A stretch of 64,000 bases of DNA from Lepiota brunneoincarnata (Eukaryota > Basidiomycota > Agaricomycetes > Agaricales > Agaricaceae): positions 310,001-374,000 of the forward strand of contig JAEBUN010000030.1 in assembly GCA_023014365.1 (NCBI GenBank). The letters run 5' to 3'. Numbering within the stretch: the stretch's first letter is position 1; each line of letters starts with the position of its first letter. Positions 45,936 to 58,328 of this stretch are shown here, in pieces. The notes beneath the pieces were generated by a model. That model made no database searches. It was not told the DNA's origin and worked only from the letters and a program-made list of their open reading frames with translations. The translations under genes were made by a program, and so were the position numbers.

Positions 45936-48550
45936 GCTGGATGTGAGGGCCGTTATTGTGGATTGCTTGGTCGCTGGGGGATATCGCCAGGTTAAAAGAG
46001 GTTGGGACGAGTAAAGATTTTATTCAGACCGGCTAGGACGGCGTTGGAACACGAGATGAACTGTAGGTTGACCGGAGTGCGACTCCTGGTACAAGCCTTA
46101 TATGTAACCGGAAAATACAAAGGAAACTGATTAGACCAAGTAGGGATTGGAATGTAAAAATTTCGAGAACACGCAAGCGGCGCAGGGTGGGCGCTGGATA
46201 AACACCCAATACAACCCCACATCGGTGGAGAATGAAGAGGGGGATGACGGGAGAAAAAATGAAATAAAATGATATAGGTCATTTTCGGAGCACAGCTTTC
46301 AATAGATAAGGAAGGACATACGGCATATGGGACGGCACAAGATGTGGGAGCGACTAGCAGAAGAGGGATCTTGGAAACGCTTAATGAACCTGAGAGTTCT
46401 AGGGATGGTGGCTTGAGCTTGGTGCTTCAGAGAATTGTAATCCGGGTTTAACGAGAGATGGAGAGAGGTTGCCGGTTTTACGAGCAACCGGTCGACAATC
46501 TCCGTTGCACGGGTGGCGCGCAGTTAACGTCTAATTGTTCTATTTAGAAGCTGGGGTCGCGTTTAACTCAGAGTGCACCGCTTTTGTCTGTGGTAGGCCT
46601 CGACCTGTGAATGTGATACGGCATAAGTAAATTGTTTTAACGGGGGGGTTGTATATCAAAGGAGTCGCATCCCCAGAGTGAGAAGAATCGAGGAATCGGA
46701 ATTGTAATTTCGAGTATAGAGTCGAAATTACGATTCTGCGATTCTCGCGTTTCTGGTCCGAAACGAGGGTGTGAGAAACGATATCAGCAACGGGCCGAGA
46801 ATCGACCCTTGATTCTCGCAAGTGACTCTCCCTAATAGGGGGATCACATCAACCCGCCGTATGTGCTCCTACATGCATGTCATTTCCAAGGTAAATGAAT
46901 AACACAGCCCGGCCGCGGCAAAGGCTCCGAAGGAGGGTATGGAAGCTGGGTATTAGCTCACTAAAATGCAGGTGCGCCTCGTGACTTCACCTTTTCGGTC
47001 TCTTGAAGGCTTGTATTGAAGTTGTACCATGCATCTGTTCGTTGATACTAGTCCGCTCGTGTCGATCATTTTGTCCCTCGTACCAGAAGTATACAGAGTA
47101 CGTCCTAATGCCCAATATAAGTCCATGTGCACCTGCGGCCTAGCCACAGGAGAGGTAAGCCTATCTAGTTGGCCTCAGGCTTGGCCTTCTATTAACCTGG
47201 TTCTACCTGCTACTGCGGGGGAGAGATATGGCAGGACACAAGAAACAAACGTAAGGCTGAGAAGAGGTCGCCATAGGAGCAACCAAAAAAGATGATTGAG
47301 TGCGAGTGAAGGCCTACCAAGGCTGCTCAGCGATCCACAAGAACCCCACCGATCGAATGTTCTCCCTACCCATCTCGCTCAGTGCCTTCGCTCTAACTCG
47401 CGGGCAGCGTCCTTTCCATTGTTGCCCGGGATACCAATTAGCGAATTGCTATCATCCAGGATGGGCTATATATCTTGACTCTGGCATCGCCTCCGCAAAC
47501 ACCTTGCTGAGGCCCCAGGAAACCTACTACTCCGATTATCCCAGGACGGGTACGATTCGCCTGCGAGCCGCGAATGGAGGAGGGGGTCGGGCTGGCTTAA
47601 ATGGTGCCTGGGTGGATACGTTCATGAGCTACATTGTAAAGCGGAAGCAACATGCCCCTTTTGCGGTGAGCTCCGTGGCCCTCCAGATAACTCGACACAG
47701 AACATCGTGATAGTTAATTTCAAAGTCAGTGTGTGCGTGGATAGGTCGAGTAGTACTTCGATGATACAACGAAAAGCATTGGATTGTTAGAACGTCGTTC
47801 AACGGTCGGCGTGGCTGCCACGTATAACGGAGCTGCTGAGCATCAGCTGCAAGAGATTGATGCTCTATCTGCGTGGATTTATGGATTTCGGGTGAGTTTG
47901 GTCGATTTTTCCGAAGCTTTGGGGCCCAAGAACAAACCAGCTAGACTGGGACAGGGAGCATGGTTAGGAAAATCATCAGAGCTGGGAAGAGCACGTAGTG
48001 TTATGAGCAGGACACTTCAATCGGAACTCTAGTCATAGCGCCCGTCTCCAAGAAGAATATGGGTAAACTGCTCAAGAGAAGAACATGACAGTAAGCAGCC
48101 CACTGCTGCTGTGGAGATGGTAGACCATGCGAAACGGTGAAGGGTGGATGTTTCGTGCAGCGAAGCAATAATCTCCTGAATCTGTTGCCTGTTTGCATCA
48201 CCCATGATGCGGAGGTCCGCAGTTTTGAGTTTTTGCTTGTGAGGGAGCAAGAGAGGGAAGAGGTCAATGTGATTCCGTCAAGATACGACAAGAGCGCGAC
48301 TGACATCAAGGGGAGTGAGCTATTCATCAAAATCAGCCAAGTAAGATGAGAGCTGCTTTCAAGTCGTCAGTCCCTACTCCGAAACGCCAGCCAAGATACC
48401 ACTATAGTGCAGTACTGATTATATCAAACTCGAGTACGTATGCCCTTGGCCCTGAATCTCGAGCGCCCATAAGCATTCAGTTGATGTACCTGACTGACTG
48501 CCACACGCCGCCCACCATTTTCGGCGTCTAATCTGAGTTGTCCTCAACAA
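45936..48550. other. Gene-poor region upstream of the terpene synthase
   Basis: 2.6 kb. The terpene synthase promoter is at its left end (a catataagg element at about 46095-46103). An imperfect hairpin lies at 46681-46745. Open frames at 47300-47710 and 47784-48032 (+) have no recognised similarity. A 60-bp stretch near 48030-48085 duplicates 43450-43510. Confidence 0.45.
46700..46735. repeat. Inverted repeat / hairpin
   Basis: aattgtaatttcga (46700-46713) pairs with tcgaaattacgatt (46722-46735) across an 8-nt loop with one mismatch, and flanking gaatc / gattc motifs extend the pairing imperfectly to about 46685-46745. It could be the core of a small inverted-repeat element. Confidence 0.5.
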
Positions 48551-50798
48551 ATGACGACCTTCCTAGCTACGTCCAACCCCCAACTAGATCATAAACGCCT
48601 ATCATCTGATCAGGGGAGCGACCAACGCCGTCTCTCGTCAAGCTACTCTCGGCAAGACAAATTCGAGGAAACAGTACGTTGTTATTCGAAGTCTGTTGCA
48701 TACAAACACTGGTACTGATGTGTTGGTATGCTGCTAGGATGATGCTGGTAGACGGTCGTACGACTACATCAAACGGCGACCGAGAAAATTTCACCCGAGA
48801 GCGAGTTTCTATAATGACGTGGCTGAGACGGTACGCCTAGTACAACAGCTCAGCGCCTACCCCCTGACCAAATGCGCTGCAGCGTCCCTGGCGGTGTGGA
48901 GAAAAGTACCAGTATGATTCTGTCGAAAGCGCAGATTCATGGCGCAAGTGTCACCGCCTCGTGAAAAAGTATGACGAGGAGATGTGTGGCGCATGGAGAG
49001 AAGAAGTTGATAAACTGCTCATCTTCGTGAGTGTGTCGTTCCTACCGGTTATGCCCCCCAATAAACCACCACATCGCACTTAAAACAGGCTGGTTTGTTC
49101 TCAGCAACAGTTACCGCATTCACCATTGAATCCTACCAGTGGCTCCAACAAGACACCTTCGATACCACGTCCCAATACCTAGCCTTCCTCGCATCAGAAT
49201 TTGCCCGTTCCCAAAACACAACTCTTCCCCCATTCCTCGGTTCCCTTTCCCAACTCCAACAACAGCAGCAGACCACGAGTGCAGAAGTGCGGATCAATGC
49301 GTTCTGGTTCCTCAGCCTCACCTTGAGCCTCACCACTGTCCTCATCGGCATCCTCTGCCTTCAATGGCTCCGCGAATTCCAGAGAGACGCCGCACTCTCA
49401 CACAAAGAGGTCATCGCCCTGCGTCAGATGAGGTTTCAAGGTCTTCTCCGATGGCATGTACCCACCATTCTATCCGCCCTTCCGCTTTTACTCCAACTCT
49501 CCCTTCTCCTTTTCTTTGCGGGTCTTCTTGATTTACTCTGGGATCGGAACCACATCGTGGCAGCCTTTATTACCGCCGCTGTTGGTCTCGTCGTTCTATT
49601 CCTCGTAGCTACCACGGTCCTTCCCGCCTTGCAGTACGCGTTTACCTGGGATGAGTATCTGCGGGTAGCTCAGTGTCCGTACAAATCACCGCAATCGTGG
49701 TTGTTTATGCGTGTTACACAATGGTGGTTCTGGACAACACAGATCTTGTGTTCGTCGTGGACATCCGAGTCATTCGACTGGCCATCATTCCACCGACTAC
49801 TCAAGTCCGCCACGGACCTCAACTGGATGATGTTGGACATGCGGTGGCGCAGGCATCGAGATGCATTCAACATTGTCTGGGGGACACCAAAAGGTACGAA
49901 GGACTCGGAGGATATCATAGGTGCCATGCAATGGGTAAACGATACCTTCACATCGAGCCCTGATGCAGTATACCCCATATATCACTGTCTTGCTGACCTC
50001 GACATCTCTGCCGCCTCCAATTTGATATCGACGTTGTATAAGGGTACTCCCTTCGAAGATACCACCTTCCGAGTGATGATGGACGACCGCTACTCCCCGG
50101 GTGTGGTACAAAAACGGGAAATCGTGTCCACTTTCTTCCTGCATATACACCAAGAGACACATCCGATTATCAAACCGCTATATGTTGAGTCGGTGCTCAG
50201 GATTTTAAACTCGCAGGAAGTCCCAGAACCGTTCCTCGACTGGCTCTCAACGATATTGCAAGAGATTTCGTCGCATCTGATTTCGACCCAGCAGCCTAAC
50301 CTGTGGACGGGAATCGCTGAACCTCAGATATTGTCTCAGACGATTGGTTGTATTGGATCCCTGGCGGCGAAGGATAGTCGTCGTAATATTGATATCATCG
50401 CGGCTTGGATTCTGGTGGAGAAACTTCTCTGGGGCATCCATAAGAATCGGAAAGAGCTTATTTCGCTGGAGAACATCAATACCCAGCATATCAGGCTTGC
50501 GTGTGCGATGTTCCGCGACTTGGGGGATTGGGTGTCGAAGAATACTCGTGAACGGGAGCTGAAAGGGAGGGTGGAGGTGTGTATGGAGGGGTTGATGTTG
50601 TTATTCCCTTCGCACCTCACACGATCGGATATACTTCATCTGTATAATGGGTATCCCGAGTTCAAGAGTGCGTTGGATTTGGTGGCGATTTTGGATAAGG
50701 TGATGCCCCAGTTGGCAGGGTATGCTTCGGAGTGGACTTTGTATAGTAGCGATAGCTGGCGTGATCTCGTAGCCAAGTTTCAGCCACCCTCAAATTGA
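48551..50798 (+). CDS. DUF6535-family multi-pass membrane protein
   Basis: Four exons close in phase: 48551..48673, 48738..48830, 48883..49026, 49089..50798, giving 689 residues. The start ATG (48551) leads a charged, S/R-rich N-terminus. The family signature follows: YDEEMCGAWREEVDKLLIF, AGLFSATVTAFTIES, then INAFWFLSLTLSLTTVLIGI, LCLQWLREFQRD, LLRWHVPTILSALPLLLQLS and two more hydrophobic stretches, so about four membrane segments lie between residues 120 and 320. The rest is a soluble helical domain ending QPPSN. DUF6535 proteins are very numerous in Agaricomycetes and have no known function. The gene is intact; no frame break seen. Confidence 0.88.
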
Positions 50799-51995
50799 CC
50801 ATTGCGCTCAAAATCTTTTATTTATGCTAGTGGGATGATAATATTTCCTGCCGAAGTGGCCGGGTGGACCGAGGCTGTGTCCAAGAGAGGTATGTATGGG
50901 GGCCATGGATCTGTTCAGTTGAGGCAGGAGTTCAGGTCAGATCGGTGGTGCTCATTGCATATCGCTCCATTGCTGTGAGAAGGTTCCACTGAGACGGTCA
51001 TCATTAGTCAGGGCTAATTACTTGTTATCACTCTTCACCACTTCGAGCTTAGTACGAAAAAAAGGCTGAGAGGAAATATGTGTCGATCATACTTCTATTA
51101 TCTAAGTTAAATAGTTTGGCCACGGTCTGGACATCTAGACCAGATTGAACTCTGGCTCTGGAAGAATGTGTTTCTAAATCTTACGACAGACCCCACCCAA
51201 GCGGAATACTTCGACATCTACAACAGTGCCTGGTGTTCCTTCAGTTGACTAATTGAGCTCGCTATGGCTGCCAAAGACATCGAGTTTCTACCCCTCCCTT
51301 GGAAGCCTGACCTCAAACCCCCGGGGAAACCCGTCACCCCAAAGGTCAATGATGATGCTGAGTATGCTGATGAACCCAGCAAGGAGAGCAAACAAGAGTT
51401 GCCTGAGTCACCACACCAGATGAAGCTGAGAAAGCACAAGATCTCTGAAGTCGATCACCCACCTCACTTGAGGACGTAGAGGTATGGCACCTCTCCTTGA
51501 TGCGATATCGACCTCTTGTATATGTAGATCTTCACAATGTACCTGTTTTGGGATCCACTGAGTTTGAGGAGGATCATACTGCATATCCTGTTCTACAACC
51601 TCATGCGTTTAGTCAACACCTAACATAGGGTACACCACGATGTTTCATGCCTCACCGTCACACTTGGGACAGACCAACTCACCGTAATCGTGATTACCCC
51701 GCACAATATGCGATGACCGGTGACTCTGGCGCATAAGATCGGAAATAGTCTGGTCCGTGTACTTATAGTGCACGAGAATGCGTGGGAAGGTGATGATAGC
51801 CGCCGGCATCCCCGCCCCGAAAGGGTAAGTTATTTTTACACGAGGCCGATGTCAGGCAGCTTTGCTCATGCCAACTTTGTCATCACTCGGAACCCCATCC
51901 ATGACATGCGTTTATAGTGTTTCTTCCCAGCTCCAATGTGCTCATAGAATCTCACGACCCCTTGACTGGCAACGACCCGCCACGAACGGATAGCC
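50799..51995. other. Intergenic region
   Basis: 1.2 kb between DUF6535 gene and the first MFS gene. A 71-codon frame starting at ATG 51264 (MAAKDIEFLPLPWKPD) is P/K-rich with no recognised family and is not called a gene. No tRNA or repeat confirmed. Confidence 0.45.
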
Positions 51996-54390
51996 ATGTC
52001 CTCGCCGTCGAAGCAGTCTTCTACACAAACTCTACCAGGCGAAAAGCTCCCAGAAAACGCGGGCGACACGATTGAGAAAAAGAAGAGCGTCCCTCTTGTG
52101 GAGGATTCTGATTCGGAGGTACTTTGGGTTGATTGGGAGGGCCCTGACGATCCATTGAATCCGAAAAAGTGCGTTAATTTCAAATATACATGCATGGTTG
52201 CTTGCTGAACATCAAGTGCATATAGCTGGTCGTATAAGAAGAAATGGGCTGCAACTGTCATAGTCTCTTGCTTCACGTTCGTGACCCCCGTCTCATCCTC
52301 GATGGTCGCACCTGCGACTCCCCAGATAGCGGACGAGTTTGGTGCAACAAGTTTGATTATACAAGCCATGATGACGTCTGTCTTTGTTCTCGGCTTCGGT
52401 GCGCATTTCCGATAGTTATGGTTGCGTGTTATCCACTCACCCACCATTTTCTTAAAGCATTTGGCCCTTTGGTACGTATTTTGTGAACATACAGGCAGCC
52501 CTTGACTCATTATATGCAAGCTCCTTGGCCCCCTGAGCGAGATATATGGTCGAACTCGAGTGTTGCAATTGTCTAATCTTTTCTTCCTCGGTACAGATCA
52601 CGCTTCCCCCCCTTTCACGGTCCATTTTTGACTTCATGGTTCTTTTCTTGACAGCCTGGAACCTAGGATGCGGTTTTGCACAAAGTAAAGGGCAACTGAT
52701 TGCCTTTCGACTTTTGGCTGGAATAGGTGGAAGTGCACCTTTGGCGGTGAGTTCTTTTCATTTTTCGAGCGTGGTTGGGGTGCAGTTCTGAGTTTGACCA
52801 GATCGGTGGTGGCGTTATTGGAGACACATGGAGCGCGGAAGAAAGAGGAAGAGCGATTTCAATATATTCGCTGGCCCCCCTCTTGGGTCCTGTCGTTGGC
52901 CCCGTTTGTGGTGGATGGTAGGTACCATTTTGTTCTCTTGTGAGGTCCTGCCTGAGCGCTGTCTTCTTCTAGGATTGCTGATCGTTCTACTTGGAGATGG
53001 GTGGTATGTGCATGCGCGTGAATTCGATCAGGGTAATCATCAGCTGATAATCGGCGTTAGTTCTGGTCGACAAGTATCGTCGATGTCGTTATTCAGGTCG
53101 CAGGGCTTTTCTACCTCAGGGAAAGTGAGTTTTTTTCTTTTTTGATGTGAGGCCTCCCAATCGAGTTCGTCGGCAATTAACCACCTGGTTGTTCAGCTTA
53201 CGCTCCGTATCTTCTTGAAAAAAAGGCGAAGAGAATTGCGGCCAACATGGACACGGAAAAAGGGCCCGTCAGGAAGGTCCGGACGGTATACGAAAGTAAA
53301 GACAGTCGACAGTGGGTACAATACCTGGTATGCCGACATGTGGCTAATCCAACTATCAGTTGGAAAGATATTTTTGCAAGAGCGCTCACAAGGCCATTCG
53401 TTCTCTTCATCCATGAGCCAATTATTCAGTTGCTAGGACTCTACATGGCTCTCGTGTACGGAGTTTTCTATCGTGGGTGAAACAAGTCCTCTGCTCTCCT
53501 GCCTGCTCTCATCCTGCTGCAGTCTTCCTGACAACGATCCCGGGTATTTTTCGCATTACATATGGAATGCCCGTCGGTATAGCGGGGCTGAATTATATTG
53601 CGCTGGGGATCGGTCTGGGAGTCGCGTCTCAGGTATTATTCAAACTCTGCATGAAAGTTGCCAGAACTGACGCTCCTGGTAGCTAAATGCACGTTTTATG
53701 GACAGGGTATACGTTTGGCTGAAGGAACATCGTGGGCATGGCCACGGAGAGCCAGAATTTAGGTTGCGTATGTGCTACCAGCCTGATGTGCCACCACGCA
53801 CCCTCTGAGCTTCGTATATACAGCGTCTATGATACCAGGGACAATAGCTTTACCCATTGGGCTATTCCTCACGGGATGGGCGGCACAGGCTCGATTACAC
53901 TGGGTGGTACCCGACATCGTATGTCCAATATCACTATTAGTTTAATGGCATGCTGACACGACAGCGGCAGGGAATCGCCTTTGTTGGTGTGGGAGTGATT
54001 CTTACATTTCAGAGTATGCAGACGTATGTCGTGGATGCGTTCACTCTGCACGCTGCGTCTGCCCTGGCTGCGGTATCATTCCTAAGAGCACTTGCTGGTT
54101 TCGGATTTCCGCTCTTTGCACCGGCTATGTATAACCAGCTTGGGTATGGTAAGGGAAACACTATCATCGCGTGCGCAGCGATCGTGCTGGGTTGTACTGG
54201 GTACGCTTTTAGACTATGCTCCATGATCCGTCGTTCAACCTCAGATTATTGCCACAGACCTTGCCTGTTTTGGTTCTATGGGAAGAGGATCAGGATGAGG
54301 AGCCGATATGCCAGAAAACCCGAGCAACACTCCCACCCCCTTCCGGAGAAAGTAGACGCCCAGAACAGCAGCGAAAAGGGACCCCCATAG
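51996..54390 (+). CDS. MFS transporter, DHA1 drug:H+ antiporter type (first of tandem pair)
   Basis: Fifteen exons close in phase: 51996..52168, 52226..52398, 52458..52471, 52521..52590, 52655..52746, 52802..52917, 52973..53003, 53061..53124, 53197..53311, 53360..53472, 53523..53632, 53683..53767, 53824..53918, 53971..54200, 54258..54390, giving 537 residues. Two exons are tiny (14 and 31 nt). Family marks: WEGPDDPLNPKNWSYKKKW, VAPATPQIADEFG, GPLSEIYGRTRV, RLLAGIGGSAPLAIGGGVIG, the antiporter motif region LAPLLGPVVGPVCGGW, RWVFW, FYLRETYAPYLLEKKAK, and a C-terminal FWFYGKRIRMRSRYA. Twelve membrane segments are expected. Such proteins export small lipophilic compounds or polyamines. All key motifs are present. 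Tandem with a second DHA1 gene. Confidence 0.88.
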
Positions 54391-55205
54391 CTAGAATGAT
54401 CCTTAGAAATAGACATTTCCTTGTAGCTGTATCAGAATGTAGCCATAAACCTCATTGTAAACTTTGCTTGGTCAGTCGGCTAGCCACAGGTGTGCTATTT
54501 TTATCACGCGGTGCCTGCTCGCCGACAGAGCAGCCATCACACTTAACACTACGACTGTAAATCACCGGAGTCTCTCCTCGGCCGAATTGCTGACAATGAA
54601 AAGGCCATACAACCGCTCAATTTTTCCATTTCTTGACGGAATCGATATTTTCCTCGTCCACACAGCCTGTCAACCTGTCACCGCGCGTCGAGCGGAGCGG
54701 GGTGATATTGGGAAAGAAGGAGTGGATGGATGAGTGGATGGACATGCGATCCGGAGTGAACTAGTGACGGGTTTGACTGAGTTGAGTGGTAAAAAAAGCC
54801 CACACAGTCGCTCCGGATTGACACCTCTGCTTACAGGTTCCAAACCGCAAATAAATACTCTGTGTGCTCCCACTTTGCGATGATTGTGGTGGGACACGGG
54901 AAGGAGGGCGACACGTCACCGAAAGCAAGACGCAAGTTCGTGCTCTGACAAGTAGTTTTGATGTGTGCGGTCCGGCATCTGTTTGGCCTCCACCGAACGG
55001 CGAAGAAGCATGTGCGCGTTTTCCGTTGGGTCCTCTGCGGTTTGTTCGCCACCCTCCCCCCCCGCTCCCGCATCATAGCCCGAGGCGGCTAGGCCCAACC
55101 CACTTCCGTTTGCCGTTGCTCGCCCCCCATACAAAAAGCAAAGGGCTTGGGATTGCTGGGCGATGTACTCAAAAAAATCCCTGATTCTTGCATTTCGTGA
55201 GAAAG
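54391..55205. other. Intergenic region between the two MFS genes
   Basis: 815 bp with no supported gene; contains 3' UTR of the first and promoter of the second transporter. Right part is C-rich (accctccccccccgctcccgc near 55045). Confidence 0.45.
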
Positions 55206-57582
55206 ATGTCTCATGAGGAGTCGGCCAGTGTGCGTCATATGGAACCCGCGTCGGAGGCGGTGGTAGAGGGGGAGGCCCGGCATTCGCCTAGATCGTCGTC
55301 GTCCCTCACGCTCAGCGAGGGCGGTCATCATCATCATTCCGGGGAGGGTAGCACGGCGTCGGTTACTTCGAGGAGGACGGTCGAATCATACCAAGGGGGC
55401 GGGGTGGAGCCTGAAGGGGGCGGCGAGGATAACAACTTTTCGCCCACGAGTACGGTTGATGGAAATCTTGTTACCTGGGACGGACCGGATGACCTCGAAA
55501 ATCCGTTGAACTGGTCAGTTCGGTACAAGTGGTGGTTGACGACGATTTGTATGATCATGACTATTAGTGTGTGAGTGCGCCTGGATTGGGGTTTTAGATG
55601 TGAAATAGGCTTGCTGATGCATTTCCGCGCGGGTCTTTGACATTAGCACTTTCGCATCCTCGGCACCTAGTTCGACGTTTGCACATATTGCCGAAGATTT
55701 TCATATATCACATGAGGCCTCGTACCTCATCACTACTGTGTATCTCCTGGGATACGTAGTTGGGGTAGGCATTAATCTGCTGCTTTGTACATGCGCGTGT
55801 CGAAAACTAATTAATGTTCATAGCCTTTATTCTGGGGTCCTGGCAGTGAGCTCTTGGGGCGCCGCCCTATTTTTTGCTTAACCATGACTGCCTTCACCGT
55901 ATTGTACCTCGGCCAAGCACTCGCCAAGAATACGGCGACGTTGCTTGCGACGAGATTCCTCTCCGGCTTCTTCGCAGTTGTCCCGTTGACAAATTGTGCT
56001 GGTGAGTTCCTCCTTCCTGTCTCGCGAGACATTCTTGTCATTCTGCAAGCTGAACGGTTGATGAAAAGGGGTCGTCGCTGATATATGGCCCGCAATTGGT
56101 CGTGGGCCTGCCACGAGCTTGTTCACTGCGAGTAGTTTCCTCGGACCTGTTCTTGGACCCATTGTTTCTGGTTTGTGAGTCGAACGATGTAGTTAATCGT
56201 AAGGTCGAGACTCACTTTGTAATTCTAGCATTGTTGATAGCCCGGCTTATTGGCGATGGGTATTTTGGGTGATGATGATCTTTGCTGGTATATGCATGCT
56301 CCTCGCGGTCTTCTTTCTTCCAGAAACATATACTCCGGTGCTGCTAATGAGGAAGGTGGGACCGCCTTGTCCTGAGTGACATTGGTAGATCGCTGCTGAC
56401 GCTGAACGTACGTAGGCACAACGTCTCCGTAAAGAAGACCCCATTGGCAACAAAAACCTTTATGCAGCACAGGAAAAGCAAGATTGGTCTTTGAAGGGTC
56501 TTGTGAACCGGACGATTCTTCGTCCATTCATCATGCTGTCTATGGAACCAATTCTTGTGCTTGTCACTGTGTATATGTCAGTCGTCTACGGCCTTCTCTA
56601 CGCTCGTAGGTGACTCTCACGGAAAGGAAAAACAAAAAACGCAGCTCACACTCCTGAATAACAGTATTTCAGGCGTTCCCGATCATCTTTCGACAGCTGC
56701 GAGGCTTCAAAACTCACGAGTCTGGTCTCATTTTCGTCGGTGTTGGTATCGGGACGACCATGGGTTGCGTCATAAACATGTTCACCACTGCACATTGGCC
56801 TCGACTTGTGGTGAAGTGGAAAGGTTACCCGCCTCCAGAACAGGTGCTATATAGTGCCATGTTTGGTGGCATTTCCCTTGTTATTGGTACGTTCTGGTTG
56901 GGGTGGACTGGTGCGTATCCGAGCATACCGTGGTATGTCCCAGCCATCAGTACCATTTTCATTGGAGCCGGAATTAGCTTGATTTTCATTTCGTTCTCGG
57001 TGTGTTTGGTCTTTTTTCCCCACGAAGGGCGTTTTTCTGACCGTTGATCATAATACTGGAAGAGCTACCTCATTGAGACGTATCTGTGAGTGTTACTCCT
57101 TTATTTATTTTCAGATATGCCTGCTGATAAGGGATATCGCAGGATGTACAGCGCATCGGCCTTTTCGGCCAACACGATCGTTCGTTCCTCGGTCGCTGCA
57201 GCTTTTCCCCTCTTCACGGTCCAGATGTTCACAAAGGTGAGAGCTTACTCGTCCCGGGGGAGGGCCCGGAGGGGGGGAGGTGTTTGTGCGCAGTGTTCTC
57301 AAGACTTGGCCCCACCTGTTGCAGATGGGCGTTAATTGGGCATGTACGCTCATTGGTATCCTTGCTGTCATTTTCGCGCCGAGTCCGTTCATATTCTATA
57401 AATATGGAGCACGTATTAGGGAGAGGAGCAGGTTTGCTCCGTGTATGGTGAGTTTCGGCCTGTTGCGCTTCCTTTTGCTTGGTTTCGCATCTGTCCATTT
57501 GTTGACGTGTGGTGATGATGATTGCCGTTAGGATTTGCGGATCGCGAAGGAGCTGGAACAGAGTGATGAAACGAAAGTGTGA
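55206..57582 (+). CDS. MFS transporter, DHA1 type (second of tandem pair)
   Basis: Multi-exon gene from ATG 55206 to TGA 57580-57582. Exons 55206..55570 and 55647..55764 close in phase and the next starts at 55824. The N-terminus is long and S/G/H-rich, then TWDGPDDLENPLNWSVRYKW leads into the first membrane segment. Further marks are STFAHIAEDFHIS, FWGPGSELLGRRP, RFLSGFFAVVPLTNCAG, WPAIGRGPATSLFTASSFLG, PVLGPIVSGFI, WRWVFWVMMIFAG, VFFLPETYTPVLLMRKAQRL, SAFSANTIVRSSVAAAFPLF and GARIRERSRFAPC. The protein is predicted at roughly 560-580 residues with 12 membrane segments. Likely proton-driven exporter. It differs enough from its neighbour that this is not a very recent duplicate. Confidence 0.85.
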
Positions 57583-58328
57583 TGATGATGATGATGATGA
57601 TCGGTGTGGGTGGTAGTAGTGTATCATATTGCATTGATCTGTTTATGAGATACCCCGTACACATTGTAAAGGAAGAGATAGAGATGAGGTGTGAGTGGCG
57701 TTATTTTATAAATTGTATTTATTGCCTAGACTACATTATTAAACCCCTTTAAAACTGCGAACTTTGAAGGATAAGTCGAGCATACTTATGTAAGGGTAGA
57801 GGTGTATGGAGCACCATAACAATGATCGGACCTTGATGGTCATTTGTGAAGTCGAGGCGAAGCGAAGGAGCGTGAGTATGCTTACCGTGGATACGCAGTG
57901 GGGGGGGGGGGGGGGGGCACTCGCAATGAAGTGTTACCACGCACAGTTCTCACCACAAAGGGCACGAGTTTGGTTCAGCTTTTTCCGCAGGCTTTACATG
58001 GTAGGTCGTCTAGTGTGTTCATGGTTTGAACGGTATTAGACTAGGGGGATTTCATGTTTGTCTTTAGTGCTAGGAAGTGTTTTTTTTTCTGTTAGTGTGA
58101 ACAGAAGTTAGCTAAGCTGTACGTACTTACCGGCCGATTTCGGGGGCGGTTGGGGCGACAATCCTTCCATTTAGATTGTGGGTCCACTCTCTGTTGACCT
58201 TTTCTAGCCTCTTCTAGCTCAGGGGACCGACGTAACGTGGGAATCCTCTCAGCCGTCGCCTCCTTAGGAACCAGCTGGCCGCACCAGCAACTCCATTCAT
58301 CTCTATATAATCTCGTAATATAGCATAA
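57583..58328. other. Convergent intergenic region
   Basis: 746 bp between 3' ends of the second MFS gene (+) and the N-acetyltransferase (-). Contains a (GAT)n run at 57580-57601, a G18 tract and AT-rich UTR sequence. No gene seen. Confidence 0.5.
57900..57917. repeat. G18 homopolymer
   Basis: Eighteen uninterrupted G between two transcription units. Confidence 0.95.

Noticed and set aside
47300..48032. Two plus-strand frames (136 and 82 codons)
   Set aside because: Frames do not begin with convincing ATG contexts and match no known family.
48598..48640. catctgatcagg resembles the start of the NB-ARC exon of the NLR genes on the minus strand
   Set aside because: Only about 12 bp match and the region is explained by exon 1 of the DUF6535 gene.
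50850..50955. Possible tRNA-Ser/Leu: gccgaagtggccgggtggacc resembles a tRNA A-box
   Set aside because: No B-box matching ggttcgaatcc at the right distance and no closing acceptor stem were found.
51264..51479. 71-codon ATG frame rich in P and K
   Set aside because: No family similarity, no splice structure and no promoter evidence; could be chance.
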